DNA of 64,000 nt from Candidatus Defluviibacillus avedoerensis (GCA_016703665.1 JADJBS010000013.1:1-64000); one strand, 5' to 3'. Positions 18,986 through 28,353 are shown, numbered from the stretch's first letter. The notes: generated from the letters alone by a model not told the origin. A program made the numbers and translations.

Positions 18986-19831
18986 ATGTCACTGAGTTTT
19001 GTCCCACCTACGCCGCTGGGCTACTTTGCCACCCTGGTACAGAGCGACGAGCAGTTCCCTTTGCTGGAAGCCGCAGCCACATTGGCGCAAGACGAGTATC
19101 CCGAACTCGATGTACAACAGGTGCTGGGCGATGTGGATCAATTGCTGGCGCGCATCAAACGCCGCTTACCCGCAGACTCAGCACCGTTACAGCGCTTGCG
19201 CTTGCTCAACCAATTTTTTTACCGAGACTTGAGTTTCGCGGGCAACGTCAACAATTTCTACGATCCTGACAATAGCTATTTGAACGTGCTTCTCAAGAGG
19301 CGCAACGGCATTCCGATTTCTCTGGCGGTGCTGTGGATGGAGTTGGCGCAGGGTATTGGGCTTCAGGCGCGTGGAGTGGGTTTTCCAGGGCACTTCATGG
19401 TCAAGGTAACCTTGCCCCGAGGGCAGGTTGTGATTGACCCCATGAATGGCCAGTCGCTGGGGCGCGAAGAATTGTTTGAGCGCTTGGAGCCTTTCAAACT
19501 GCGCAGTGGATTGCTGGATGAATTTGAAGTCCCGCTGGGGTTGTATCTGCAAGCCGAAACGCCGCGAAACATCATCGCCCGCATGCTGCGCAATCTGAAG
19601 GAGATTTACCGCTCGCAAAATGACTGGAACAGGCTGGTGCCTGTGTTGGACCGCCTGATCATCCTTCTGCCAGAATCCTGGAGCGAATACCGGGACCGTG
19701 GTCTGGCATTGGCTGAGCAAGGCCTTACGCGAGAAGCCTTACTGGACCTGGAAATTTACCTGACTCAAGCCCGCGATGCGCTGGATGTGGACACTATTGC
19801 GGAACGTGTGGCCAATTTGCGCATGGCTTGA
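18986..19831 (+). CDS. SirB1-family transglutaminase-like/TPR protein
   Basis: 281 residues from ATG 18986; an earlier in-frame start at 18923 is unlikely because the family begins near this point. The transglutaminase-like core (NNFYDPDNSYLNVLLKRRNG, then PISLAVLWMELAQGIGLQARGVGFPGHFMVK) is followed by a TPR-like C-terminal part (SQNDWNRLVPVLDRLIILLP). The usual catalytic Cys of transglutaminases is not evident, as is common in SirB1 proteins. Exact role unknown. Confidence 0.8.
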   Translation: MSLSFVPPTPLGYFATLVQSDEQFPLLEAAATLAQDEYPELDVQQVLGDVDQLLARIKRRLPADSAPLQRLRLLNQFFYRDLSFAGNVNNFYDPDNSYLNVLLKRRNGIPISLAVLWMELAQGIGLQARGVGFPGHFMVKVTLPRGQVVIDPMNGQSLGREELFERLEPFKLRSGLLDEFEVPLGLYLQAETPRNIIARMLRNLKEIYRSQNDWNRLVPVLDRLIILLPESWSEYRDRGLALAEQGLTREALLDLEIYLTQARDALDVDTIAERVANLRMA

Positions 19832-19857
19832 TTGAACAAACAAAGGAAATCTGTTTC

Positions 19858-20139
19858 ATGGACATCACCGATTTTGTTCACGACCAAGCCAAGCAGCAGT
19901 TTCGCTTGACGGTGGACAAGCACATTGCGTTGGTGGATTATGTGATGCATGGCAATAAGCTCATGCTGACCCACTCTGAAGTACCTTTCGCACTGCGCGG
20001 ACAGGGGGTCGGCAAGGTGTTGGTGGACAAGACCTTTGCCTATTTGCGTGACCACGGCCTGCAAGCCCACGCGGTTTGCTCTTACATCAGGGTGGTGGCG
20101 AAGCGCGACCCGCAGTGGCAGGAGATTGTCAGCACCTGA
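19858..20139 (+). CDS. Small GNAT-like N-acetyltransferase (YjdJ/Gtn type)
   Basis: 93 residues. MLTHSEVPFALRGQGVGKVLVDKTFAYLRDHGL holds the acetyl-CoA-binding motif (RGQGVG), and CSYIRVVAKRDP is typical of the minimal GNAT family (YjdJ). Substrate unknown. The ATG lies 26 bases after the SirB1-like stop with AAAGGAAA upstream, so the two are likely cotranscribed. Confidence 0.8.
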   Translation: MDITDFVHDQAKQQFRLTVDKHIALVDYVMHGNKLMLTHSEVPFALRGQGVGKVLVDKTFAYLRDHGLQAHAVCSYIRVVAKRDPQWQEIVST

Positions 20140-20281
20140 TCGGGGCTGTCTTAATGGAAACGCGGCACACGGAGACTTATTCAGTAAAGCACCAGCACAA
20201 AAAAGCCCAGATTTAAGCGCATGCATTGCTTGCGATTTGTTCTGTTGCCTCGTCTTTGTCCCCACAAAGCCTGGACAAGTC

Positions 20282-20290
20282 TGTGGATAA
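20282..20290 (-). other. Perfect DnaA box
   Basis: TTATCCACA on the minus strand in the 205-bp gap between the GNAT-like gene and the GlxA gene. Looser TTGTCC-type 9-mers occur within 35 bp. No replication gene is adjacent, so a titration or regulatory site is possible, or chance. Confidence 0.4.
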
Positions 20291-20344
20291 GACCGCCAAG
20301 GGGTTGTATTGAGTGCGCAAGCCCTTGATTGTTAAGGTAAAGTT

Positions 20345-21337
20345 CTAACCTGCCCTGTTTTTGGGCAGTCCTGGCATCCCAAAATGGTGCCATGCCCGAC
20401 GCAGCTGCGTGTCAGAGCTGAATCCGGCCATTTCGGCGGCTCGCGTCACGTTCATTCCTGATTGCAGAGCGGCTTCTGCGGTACACAGGCGCATTCGTCT
20501 CAAGTATTGCAGGGGGGCAATGTTCAGGTGCTCCAGAAACAGCCGCGCCAGATGACGGGGGGATGTATGCGCAATGTCGGCCATGCTTTGCACACTCCAG
20601 TCGCTCTGGGGCTGCTGGCCAATGGCATCTTGGATGCGGTGCAGTGCAGGGTGAAGGTGGTTTCGGTATTGCAAGAAAGGCGACAGCTCTGGGTCTTGTG
20701 GTCCTCGGCGCAGTGCCACCACCAGACTTTGGGCCACTTGCGCGGCCAGCACAGGGCCACAAACTTCGCTGATGCGATGCAGGAACAGGTCAATTCCTGT
20801 GGTAACGCCAGCGCTGCTGTGCAGTGGCCCGTCAGTCACAAACACGCGGTTACTAACCACATCACTTGCGGGTGCCATGGCCTTGAGTTCAGCCAAATGG
20901 TGATGATGTGTCGTGGCACGGCGGCCAGTCAACAGCCTTGCGTGCGCAGCGAGCAAGGTGCCAGCACAGACCGTCAGAAGCTCCAGCTTGCCGACGCGCA
21001 AATGCAATCCACGCAGCCACTGCAACGCAGCTTGAGCATCTGGATGCGACACATCGATGGTGCTTCCGACCTGTCCGAGTAAAACGATCCAGCTGATGTC
21101 GCCCAGTGCCGTGGGCAACGGCGACAGGCCTGACAACATGACACCGACCGAGCTTTCGGCGGCATTGGACGGGCAAATGAAGTGCAACTCAAAGCGCGGA
21201 ACTCCTCCCTGGCGCGTCAGCAACTGGTTGGCGATGCGAATTGCTTCGGCAGGACCTGCCCAGTCCAGTATCAGGCTGCCAGGCAGAAGCACAAAATACA
21301 CATCGATTTTTGGAGGTGATTTCAGTTTTTCGTCCAT
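20345..21337 (-). CDS. GlxA-family AraC-type regulator
   Basis: 330 residues. The N-terminal DJ-1/PfpI-like domain (IDVYFVLLPGSLILDWAGPAEAI, with TVCAGTLLAAHARLLTGRRATTHH) is followed by a C-terminal AraC double helix-turn-helix (WSVQSMADIAHTSPRHLARLF and RAAEMAGFSSDTQLRRAW). Such proteins regulate nitrogen or amine catabolism. The start overlaps the end of the upstream DJ-1 gene by 16 bp, making a three-gene operon with an isochorismatase-like hydrolase. Ligand unknown. Confidence 0.85.
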   Translation of the reverse strand: MDEKLKSPPKIDVYFVLLPGSLILDWAGPAEAIRIANQLLTRQGGVPRFELHFICPSNAAESSVGVMLSGLSPLPTALGDISWIVLLGQVGSTIDVSHPDAQAALQWLRGLHLRVGKLELLTVCAGTLLAAHARLLTGRRATTHHHHLAELKAMAPASDVVSNRVFVTDGPLHSSAGVTTGIDLFLHRISEVCGPVLAAQVAQSLVVALRRGPQDPELSPFLQYRNHLHPALHRIQDAIGQQPQSDWSVQSMADIAHTSPRHLARLFLEHLNIAPLQYLRRMRLCTAEAALQSGMNVTRAAEMAGFSSDTQLRRAWHHFGMPGLPKNRAG

Positions 21338-21939
21338 GCAAAATCCATTTGCCGGGCGGTGCGTTCGGCCAAGGCAAGCCCGCCCAAGCGTTCAATCAGG
21401 TGCAGGCTCATGTCAATGCCTGCGCTGATCCCCGCAGATGTCACGGTTCTGCCGTTGTCTACCCAGCGGACATCGTCCACCACTTGCAGCTTGGGCCATG
21501 CCTTTTGCAAATCGGCAAAGTCTTCCCAGTGCGTGGTGACACGCTGATCCGTGATGACGCCTGCAGCCGCCAACAGGAATGCGCCTGTGCAAACGGATGC
21601 AGTGATGCCTGCGGTTGCCGACTGGCGGGCAATCCAGGCCAGCGTGTCGGCGCTGTTCAGCGCTGCATCGACCACGCCACCGGGGATCAGCAAGATGTCC
21701 GCAGGCCGGTCGTCCACCCTGGCGAAGCGGGCAAAGCTGAAGTCTGGCAACACGCGCAAACCTGCACGCGCTGCGACGGGTGCATCGCTTGTGGCCACAC
21801 AGTGCACGGTGCACCAGGGCTCGTCGCCAAGCCCCATGCGCTGGGCCATGCGCGCAGCAGTGGTGAAGACCTCAAACGGGCCAGCAAAGTCCAGGGTCTC
21901 CATGCCGTCAAAGGCCAGAATGACAATCTTCAGGCTCAT
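21322..21939 (-). CDS. DJ-1/PfpI-family protein
   Basis: 205 residues. IVILAFDGMETLDFAGPFEVFTTA at the start and the nucleophile elbow ASVCTGAFLLAAAGVITDQRVTTHW carry the conserved Cys. Related to the sensory half of GlxA regulators and to isonitrile hydratases, so a hydratase or amidase-type activity is possible. Middle gene of the operon, 9 bases after the isochorismatase-like gene and overlapping the regulator. Confidence 0.8.
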   Translation of the reverse strand: MSLKIVILAFDGMETLDFAGPFEVFTTAARMAQRMGLGDEPWCTVHCVATSDAPVAARAGLRVLPDFSFARFARVDDRPADILLIPGGVVDAALNSADTLAWIARQSATAGITASVCTGAFLLAAAGVITDQRVTTHWEDFADLQKAWPKLQVVDDVRWVDNGRTVTSAGISAGIDMSLHLIERLGGLALAERTARQMDFAWTKN

Positions 21940-21948
21940 GTTGGTAGC

Positions 21949-22497
21949 TCAACTCAGCGCCTGCTCGACGGAGCAAATCCGCGCAAAGCGGTCTTGGAGC
22001 ACAGTTGCGGTGCGGGCCTTGATGTCGGCAGCAAGCAGCGGTGTGCCGTCTGGCTGGGTCATGTCAAAGGTCAGGGTGGCGCCGAGGCAGAAGTCCACTG
22101 TCCACCCCAGGTCTGACGCATGCCGGGTGGTGGTTTCGCAGCATTGCTCGGTGCGGATGCCGCTGATGATGAGCCTGCCGATCTGGTGCTGGGTGAGCCA
22201 CACGTCGAGTCCGGTGCCCACCAGGGCGCTGTGGCGGGATTTGGTCACGGTGAAGGCAGCGTCAAAAGGTGCCAGACCGTCCAGTGCCCGGACATGGCCT
22301 GATTCCAAAGCGAACGGGTTGTTTGCCTGTGCTGGGCCACTCGAATGAAAGACCCGCACGATGGGGATACCCTGTGCCTGCGCACCTGCAATCAAGGGGT
22401 TCTGCGCTTGCAGATAGGTGCCCAGGTCTTGCTCGGTGAAAAAGGGGCGATGCCGGAAGGATTCCTGTACATCGATCACTATGAGACATGAATTCAT
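21949..22497 (-). CDS. Isochorismatase-like cysteine hydrolase
   Basis: 182 residues. The family catalytic triad is visible: Asp in VIDVQESF, Lys in VTKSRHSAL, and Cys in GIRTEQCCETTTRHA. Proteins of this fold hydrolyse amides such as nicotinamide, N-carbamoyl compounds or isochorismate. With the DJ-1 protein and the GlxA regulator it likely forms a small inducible catabolic or detoxifying operon; the substrate cannot be told from sequence. Confidence 0.85.
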   Translation of the reverse strand: MNSCLIVIDVQESFRHRPFFTEQDLGTYLQAQNPLIAGAQAQGIPIVRVFHSSGPAQANNPFALESGHVRALDGLAPFDAAFTVTKSRHSALVGTGLDVWLTQHQIGRLIISGIRTEQCCETTTRHASDLGWTVDFCLGATLTFDMTQPDGTPLLAADIKARTATVLQDRFARICSVEQALS

Positions 22498-22628
22498 GAT
22501 TTACTCCTGAAAGGTATGGTTTGGGATGCCGCTAGTTTCTTGCCGAAGCGCATCTACCGCCACTCAATGCAGGTCACAAATCGATCAATTCAAGACATGT
22601 TTACTTGAGTTAAGTTGGCAAAACCAAA

Positions 22629-23690
22629 TCAGGCCACCACAACCGCGTCTCCGGTGCGCACCCCAATGCTGCCAATCTCATACACGGTTTCGCCCGCATC
22701 GCGCAGCGTTTTGGCCACGGCTTGCGCCGCATCTGCAGCCACCACCACCACCATGCCAATGCCGTTGTTGAAGGTGCGGTTCATTTCAATGTCGTCAATG
22801 CCCGCCGTGGATTGCAGCCAGGCAAACAGTTCTGTCTGGGGCCAACTGCCTTTGCGCAGCTCTGCGGCGCAGTCGTCAGGCAACACGCGGGGGATGTTCT
22901 CCAGCAAACCGCCGCCAGTGATGTGGGCCAGGGCCTTGATGCCTGTGGGCGCGGGGTGGGCGGCCAGCGCGGCCAGCACGGGCTTCACATACAGGCGGGT
23001 AGGCTCCATCAGCGCAGCTTTGAAGGGCTTGCCGTCTAGCGTGGTCGGAGCGTTGGCGCCTGCGCGCTCAATGCATTTGCGCACCAGGCTGAAACCGTTG
23101 CTGTGCACACCATTGCTGGCCAGGCCTAGCACCACGTCGCCCGCGCACACCGATTGGCCTGCCAGAATTTTTGATTTCTCGACCACCCCCACGCAAAAGC
23201 CTGCCAGGTCGTATTCACCTGCCGGGTACATGCCGGGCATCTCCGCGGTTTCGCCGCCAATCAAGGCGCAGCCAGAGGCCTCGCAGCCCTTCGCAATGCC
23301 ACCGACAACGGCGGCGGCGGTGTCCACATCGAGCTTGCCGCAGGCGAAGTAGTCCAGAAAAAACAGCGGCTCGGCGCCTTGCACCAGCACGTCGTTCACG
23401 CTCATCGCCACCAGGTCAATGCCCACGGTGTCGTGCATGTTCCATTCAAACGCCAGCTTGAGCTTGGTGCCCACACCATCGGTACCACTGACCAGCACGG
23501 GTTCTTTGTAGCGCTTAGGCACCTCAAACAGCGCGCCAAAGCCGCCAATGCCGGCCAAAACGCCTTCGCGCATCGTCTTTTTGGCCAGTGGCTTAATGAG
23601 CTCGACCAGGGCGTCCCCCGCAACAATGTCAACGCCAGCTTCTTTGTAGGAAAGAGGGGTTGGGGTGGGGGTAGATGTGTTTTGCGTCAT
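22629..23690 (-). CDS. purM: Phosphoribosylformylglycinamidine cyclo-ligase
   Basis: 353 residues, normal length. LSYKEAGVDIVAGDALVELIKP, then VSGTDGVGTKLKLA, NDVLVQGAEPLFFLDYFA, GGETAEMPGMYPAGEYDLAGF and HITGGGLLENIPRVLP are classic PurM motifs. Catalyses ATP-dependent ring closure to AIR in purine synthesis. Divergent from the AI-2E transporter gene. Confidence 0.97.
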   Translation of the reverse strand: MTQNTSTPTPTPLSYKEAGVDIVAGDALVELIKPLAKKTMREGVLAGIGGFGALFEVPKRYKEPVLVSGTDGVGTKLKLAFEWNMHDTVGIDLVAMSVNDVLVQGAEPLFFLDYFACGKLDVDTAAAVVGGIAKGCEASGCALIGGETAEMPGMYPAGEYDLAGFCVGVVEKSKILAGQSVCAGDVVLGLASNGVHSNGFSLVRKCIERAGANAPTTLDGKPFKAALMEPTRLYVKPVLAALAAHPAPTGIKALAHITGGGLLENIPRVLPDDCAAELRKGSWPQTELFAWLQSTAGIDDIEMNRTFNNGIGMVVVVAADAAQAVAKTLRDAGETVYEIGSIGVRTGDAVVVA

Positions 23691-23808
23691 GACGGGTTGG
23701 CCCGTTGGCCAAAAGAGGAGGGGATAAGAAAAACAGGAAAAAGAGCGTCGAACCTGGCCGACTAGAATTTGCCCTGGATTTTAAGGCCTTGCCACTTCAC
23801 GCACATCC

Positions 23809-24867
23809 ATGACCACAACTCAACAACGCGCCCTCGTTTGGGCATTGATCGCGACCACAGGCATTGCCGTGCTGTGGGGCTTGAGTGCGGTTCTGACCCC
23901 TTTCTTGGTGGCGTCTGTGCTGGCATATGCGCTGGCACCGCTGGTCAGTCTGTTGGTGCGTTGCCGCTTTCCGCGCTGGCTGGCTGTGCTGGTGGTTGAG
24001 ACTTTGTTCTTATTGGCGGCACTGAGCCTGCTGCTGCTGATCGTGCCTGTGCTGGTGCGGGAGCTGCCGCTGCTGCGTGAGCAGGTGCCGATTTTGGCGG
24101 ATTCACTGCAAAAGACACTCCAACCCTTGGCTGCGCAGTATGGGTTCAAGCTTTCGTTCGACGTTGGCAGCCTCAAAGCGTTCTTGTTGAAGTATTTCAA
24201 CTCCAACTGGGAAGACGTGTTCTCTCAGGCCATGTCCTCCTTGCGCCTGGGCGGCAGTGTGGCCTTTGCTGTGGTGGGGAACGTGGTGCTGATTCCGGTG
24301 GCGCTGTATTACCTGCTGGCCGATTGGGACCGCTTTGTTGCCATGCTCAAGAGCCTGGTGCCGCCGCGCATGCGCGCTGCCGTCGATAGCTTTACGGGTG
24401 AGGCCGACGACGTGCTGGGCCAGTATTTGCGCGGGCAACTGCTGGTGATGGTGGCGTTGGCTGTGTTTTATGCCGTCGGGTTGGCCTTGTTTGGGCTGGA
24501 TTTGGCGGTGCCTATTGGCGTATTCACGGGCTTGGCGGTGTTTGTGCCTTATCTGGGCTTTGGCGTGGGGCTGGTCCTGGCCTTGATGGCTGGCTTGCTG
24601 CAGTTTGGGGTGAGTTCTGCGCTCATCATGGTGGCGGTGGTCTACGGTGCTGGGCAAGTCATTGAAGGCTTTGTGCTGACGCCCCGGTTTGTGGGTGAGC
24701 GCATTGGCTTGCATCCCTTGGCGGTCATCTTCGCACTGTTGGCTTTTGGTCAGATGCTGGGCTTTGTGGGCGTGTTGATTGCCTTGCCAGCGAGCGCTGT
24801 GCTCCTGGTTGCAATACGCCGGGTGCGATCAGGTTACCTTGCCAGCCAGCTGTACCGCGAGGTTTGA
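23809..24867 (+). CDS. AI-2E family transporter (PerM-like)
   Basis: 352 residues with about eight hydrophobic segments in the family layout: an N-terminal pair, a soluble central part (LREQVPILADSLQKTLQPLA), then a block with FDLAVPIGVFTGLAVFVPYLG-type sequence and a C-terminal ERIGLHPLAVIFALLAFGQMLG motif. Members export varied small molecules; AI-2 is not implied. It lies 10 bases before hda, a frequent pairing in betaproteobacteria. Confidence 0.9.
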   Translation: MTTTQQRALVWALIATTGIAVLWGLSAVLTPFLVASVLAYALAPLVSLLVRCRFPRWLAVLVVETLFLLAALSLLLLIVPVLVRELPLLREQVPILADSLQKTLQPLAAQYGFKLSFDVGSLKAFLLKYFNSNWEDVFSQAMSSLRLGGSVAFAVVGNVVLIPVALYYLLADWDRFVAMLKSLVPPRMRAAVDSFTGEADDVLGQYLRGQLLVMVALAVFYAVGLALFGLDLAVPIGVFTGLAVFVPYLGFGVGLVLALMAGLLQFGVSSALIMVAVVYGAGQVIEGFVLTPRFVGERIGLHPLAVIFALLAFGQMLGFVGVLIALPASAVLLVAIRRVRSGYLASQLYREV

Positions 24868-24877
24868 GGGCGTTTTG

Positions 24878-25552
24878 ATGCAGCAGCTTGCGCTGGACAT
24901 TGGTATTGAAAGCGGACCCAGCCTGCAAAATTTTTTGGCAGGTCCGAACCAGGACGCCTTGTCGCACCTGCTGCTGTGGACTGCTGGCAGCACCCGCTCG
25001 CCCGTGCCCATTTACTTGTGGGGCGAATCTGGCAGCGGCAAAACCCACTTGCTGGAAGGCGTCCGGCGTGAACTGAGGGGCCAGGGCGCGAAGCTTGGAT
25101 GGATGGATGCGTCTATCGCTGAGCCGCCTCCTTTTGATGAAAGCTGGTCTGCCGTTTTCATGGATCAAGTGCATTTGTACACTGCTGTGCAGCAACACAT
25201 GGCCTTTAACTGGTTCGTGAATGCACAGGCTTTGCAGCGCGGCGTGCTGGCAGCGGGTGAACTGGCCCCGGTGCAGCTCAAGTTGCGGGAAGATTTGCGC
25301 ACCCGTCTGGGTTGGGGCCACGTGCTGGGCCTGCAATGTTTGAGTGAGCCAGAGCGCCGAGCTGTTTTGCGACAAGAGGCGGATGCGCGCGGCATCTTTC
25401 TCAGTGATGAAGTCATGTCTTTCATGCTGAACCGCTTCTCCCGCGACTTGGGCAGCCTGATGCAGTTGCTCGATCTGCTGGACAAATATGCTTTGAAGGC
25501 CCAGCGGGGCATTTCCATTCCGCTGATCAAGGCCATGCTGGAATCAATGTAA
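24878..25552 (+). CDS. hda: DnaA regulatory inactivator Hda
   Basis: 224 residues. The N-terminal QLALDI is a beta-clamp-binding motif. Walker A GESGSGKTHLLE lies near residue 49, the Walker-B-like AVFMDQVHLY near 96, and the sensor II region RDLGSLMQLLDLLD near 196. Hda with the clamp stimulates hydrolysis of DnaA-ATP after initiation. The start at 24878 is preferred over a longer in-frame ORF because the clamp motif should be at the very N-terminus. Confidence 0.92.
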   Translation: MQQLALDIGIESGPSLQNFLAGPNQDALSHLLLWTAGSTRSPVPIYLWGESGSGKTHLLEGVRRELRGQGAKLGWMDASIAEPPPFDESWSAVFMDQVHLYTAVQQHMAFNWFVNAQALQRGVLAAGELAPVQLKLREDLRTRLGWGHVLGLQCLSEPERRAVLRQEADARGIFLSDEVMSFMLNRFSRDLGSLMQLLDLLDKYALKAQRGISIPLIKAMLESM

Positions 25553-25555
25553 GAC

Positions 25556-26239
25556 ATGAAACTGACCCTGTTTGATCTGGATCACACCTTGTTGCCGATT
25601 GATTCGGACTACAGCTGGGGTGTGTTCACCACACGAATCGGGTGGACTGACCCGATTGAGTTCAACCGCCGCAACGACGAATTCTTTGCCCAGTACAAGG
25701 CCGGCACTCTCGATATCAACGACTACGTGCGTTTCGCCACCGACGCTATCCGCAAGCATGGTGCTGCAGAATCTATAGCGGCACATGACCTTTTCATGAG
25801 CCAGATGGTGCTAGAGAACCTCAACACTGAAGCCTTGGATCTGGTCCGGCAGCACCGCGAGGCGGGCGACACTGTCTTGATCATCACTGCCACCAATGAA
25901 TTCGTTACCCGCCCCATTGCCAAGGTATTTGGTGTGGACGAGTTGATCGCCGTTGAGCTGGAATATGACCACAGCCCCGGTGGTACAGGCTGGATTACCG
26001 GGGCCATCAAAGGCGTGCCCTCTGCCCGGGAAGGCAAAGTTACCCGCATGGCGCAGTGGCTGGCCAGCCATGGCCTGACTTGGGCGGACGTGGAGAGCAC
26101 GTTCTACACCGATTCCATCAACGACCTTACACTCCTTGAAAAAGTAAACCACCCCATAGCGACCAACCCGGACGACCGCCTGCGTGCAGTCGCTACCGAG
26201 CGAGGTTGGCGCATATTGGACCTGTTTGACAAGTGCTAG
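25556..26239 (+). CDS. HAD-IB family hydrolase (SerB-like phosphatase)
   Basis: 227 residues. HAD motif I LTLFDLDHTLLP carries the nucleophile Asp. TLIITATNEFVTRPIA is motif II, the VPSAREGKV region supplies the Lys, and FYTDSINDLTLLE is motif III/IV. Belongs to the phosphoserine phosphatase-like IB group found next to hda and pcnB. Likely a small-molecule phosphatase; substrate not certain. Follows hda by 3 bases. Confidence 0.88.
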   Translation: MKLTLFDLDHTLLPIDSDYSWGVFTTRIGWTDPIEFNRRNDEFFAQYKAGTLDINDYVRFATDAIRKHGAAESIAAHDLFMSQMVLENLNTEALDLVRQHREAGDTVLIITATNEFVTRPIAKVFGVDELIAVELEYDHSPGGTGWITGAIKGVPSAREGKVTRMAQWLASHGLTWADVESTFYTDSINDLTLLEKVNHPIATNPDDRLRAVATERGWRILDLFDKC

Positions 26240-26270
26240 CCCCTCATAAGCGGCACGCAAGCGTTCCTCA

Positions 26271-27866
26271 ATGATCAAGAAATTCATCGACAAACTGCTG
26301 GGCAAGACCAGCAAACCCGCAGCAGCGTCCAAAGTGGGCAAGCGCGTAGAAATTGGTGTGGCCGAGCACAAGATTGACCCCAAATTGGTCGATGAGCGTG
26401 CGGCCAACGTGGTGCATACCTTGAAGCAGGGTGGCTTTGAGGCCTACATCGTAGGCGGCGCGGTGCGCGATTTGCTGCTGGGCCTGAAGCCCAAAGACTT
26501 TGACGTCGCCACCAATGCGACTCCCGAGCAGGTCAAGCACCTGTTCAGACGCGCCTTCATCATTGGGCGACGCTTTCGTATCGTTCACGTGGTGTTTGGC
26601 CGGGGCAGGCAAGACCGCGGCCTGAGCGAAGTCATCGAGGTCTCTACCTTTCGCGCACTGCTTGACAGCGCGGATGCCAGCCAGGTCAAAGGCAACGAAC
26701 GCAGCTCCAAGAGCGAACTGGCTGGCATGACCCATGCCGTGGATGGCAGCGGTCGAGTGCTGCGCGACAACGTCTGGGGCAGCCAAGAAGAAGACGCCGC
26801 CCGGCGCGACTTCACCCTGAATGCCATGTATTACGACCCTGAAGCCCAGCTGGTGGTTGATTACCACGGCGGCATCAAAGACGCCAAAAAGAAAACCCTG
26901 CGAATGATTGGCGACCCCGCCACACGCTACCGCGAAGACCCGGTGCGCATCATCCGAGCCATCCGGTTTGCAGCCAAATTGAGCCCGTTGGGTTTCAAAT
27001 TCGACCCTAAGACCTCTGCACCCCTTGGTGAGATGAAAGGTCTACTGAACGACATTCCGCAAAGTCGCCTGTTTGACGAAATGCTCAAGCTGCTGCAGAC
27101 GGGGCACGCGATCGACACCATTGCTCAGCTCAAACACCTTGGGCTGGACAAAGGCATCTACCCCTTGTTGGATTTGGTGGTGGAGCGCGCAGACGAGCCT
27201 TTTGTCAAAGCCGCCTTGACTGACACCGATCGCCGTGTGGGCGAGAACAAACCAGTGGCTCCCAGCTTCTTGCTGGCCTGCGTGCTGTGGGCTGATGTGC
27301 GTGACGGCTGGGAGGCGCGCCTGAAGGCGGGCCATCACCCCTATCCAGCACTTCAGGATGCGGTAGACGACGTGTTCAATGCCCGCATTGGTGATGTGTC
27401 CGGTCGCGGCAAGCTGGGTGCAGACATGCGTGACATCTGGATGATGCAACCCCGCTTTGACAAGCGTGTGGGTGCAGGGCCGTTCACCATGGTGGAGCAG
27501 CCGCGTTTTCGGGCAGGCTTTGACTTTTTGCGCCTGCGTGCAGGCGCGGGCGAAGTCACTGAAGAACTGGCGACTTGGTGGGAAGATTTTTCTCTGGCAA
27601 ATGATGCGACGCGCGAAGACTTGATGCGCAAGTTGCGCGAATCTAACCAGTCGCCACGCCGCGTGGCAAAGGCACCCAAGGTCCACCGGGTGGTGGGTGA
27701 GCAGGCGTCCACCGCGCTTGCAGTGCCAGCTGGGCCAGAGCAGGACGGGCAAGTTGGCGTCGACTCAGAACCGGGCGACGCACCCAGGAAGCGCCGCCGT
27801 CGGCGGCGCAAGCCCGGTGCTGGCGGTTCAGACAGTGCATCAAGTCCAGTGGACGGTGGTACCTAA
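26271..27866 (+). CDS. pcnB: Poly(A) polymerase I
   Basis: 531 residues. The nucleotidyltransferase motif YIVGGAVRDLLLGLKPKDFDVATNA holds the catalytic aspartates near residue 78, and RRDFTLNAMYYDP and RYREDPVRIIRAIRFAAKL follow. A basic C-terminal tail (KRRRRRRKPG) is typical of bacterial PcnB and separates it from tRNA CCA-adding enzymes. Adds poly(A) to RNA 3' ends, promoting decay. Followed closely by folK. Confidence 0.93.
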   Translation: MIKKFIDKLLGKTSKPAAASKVGKRVEIGVAEHKIDPKLVDERAANVVHTLKQGGFEAYIVGGAVRDLLLGLKPKDFDVATNATPEQVKHLFRRAFIIGRRFRIVHVVFGRGRQDRGLSEVIEVSTFRALLDSADASQVKGNERSSKSELAGMTHAVDGSGRVLRDNVWGSQEEDAARRDFTLNAMYYDPEAQLVVDYHGGIKDAKKKTLRMIGDPATRYREDPVRIIRAIRFAAKLSPLGFKFDPKTSAPLGEMKGLLNDIPQSRLFDEMLKLLQTGHAIDTIAQLKHLGLDKGIYPLLDLVVERADEPFVKAALTDTDRRVGENKPVAPSFLLACVLWADVRDGWEARLKAGHHPYPALQDAVDDVFNARIGDVSGRGKLGADMRDIWMMQPRFDKRVGAGPFTMVEQPRFRAGFDFLRLRAGAGEVTEELATWWEDFSLANDATREDLMRKLRESNQSPRRVAKAPKVHRVVGEQASTALAVPAGPEQDGQVGVDSEPGDAPRKRRRRRRKPGAGGSDSASSPVDGGT

Positions 27867-27888
27867 GCCTTCTCTTCTAAGAGGTAAT

Positions 27889-28353
27889 GTGCGAGAGCCT
27901 GTGATCGCCTTCGTCGGGCTGGGTGCAAACCTGGGGGATGCGAAAGCATGTCTGACCTGGGCGATGAGTCAGATCGACGCTTTACCTTTCACGCAACGTG
28001 TAAAAGCATCAAGCTTTTACGGCAGTGCGCCCATTGATTCGTCCGGGCCAGACTACATCAATGCCGTGTTGCAGGTTTCTACCTGTTTAGGTGCGCCAGA
28101 TCTACTGGTTGCGCTGCAAAAAATAGAGCATTTGGCCGGGCGTGAGCGACCCTACCGCAATGCACCGCGTACGCTGGACTTGGACCTGCTGCTTTATGGG
28201 TCTGCTCAAATCATGAGTTCAATGCTGCAAGTTCCGCATCCCCGCATGTTCGAACGGGCATTTGTTCTGCTACCACTCGCAGAGATTGCCCCAGGATGGG
28301 TGACCGCAGACCAAATGACAACGGTCGGCGACCAGGTTTGCGAGAGAATCTGA
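27889..28353 (+). CDS. folK: 6-hydroxymethyl-7,8-dihydropterin pyrophosphokinase
   Basis: 154 residues from GTG 27889, with AGAGGT just upstream; a second GTG at 27901 is possible. AFVGLGANLGD at the N-terminus, YINAVLQVST, ERPYRNAPRTLDLDLLLYG (with the metal-binding DLDL) and VPHPRMFERAFVLLPLAEI are diagnostic. Transfers pyrophosphate from ATP to the pterin in folate synthesis. Sits 22 bases after pcnB, the same order as in many proteobacteria. Confidence 0.93.
   Translation: MREPVIAFVGLGANLGDAKACLTWAMSQIDALPFTQRVKASSFYGSAPIDSSGPDYINAVLQVSTCLGAPDLLVALQKIEHLAGRERPYRNAPRTLDLDLLLYGSAQIMSSMLQVPHPRMFERAFVLLPLAEIAPGWVTADQMTTVGDQVCERI

Noticed and set aside
26600..27860. Long antisense ORFs over pcnB
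   Set aside because: High-G+C shadow frames with no family resemblance; pcnB motifs are on the plus strand.
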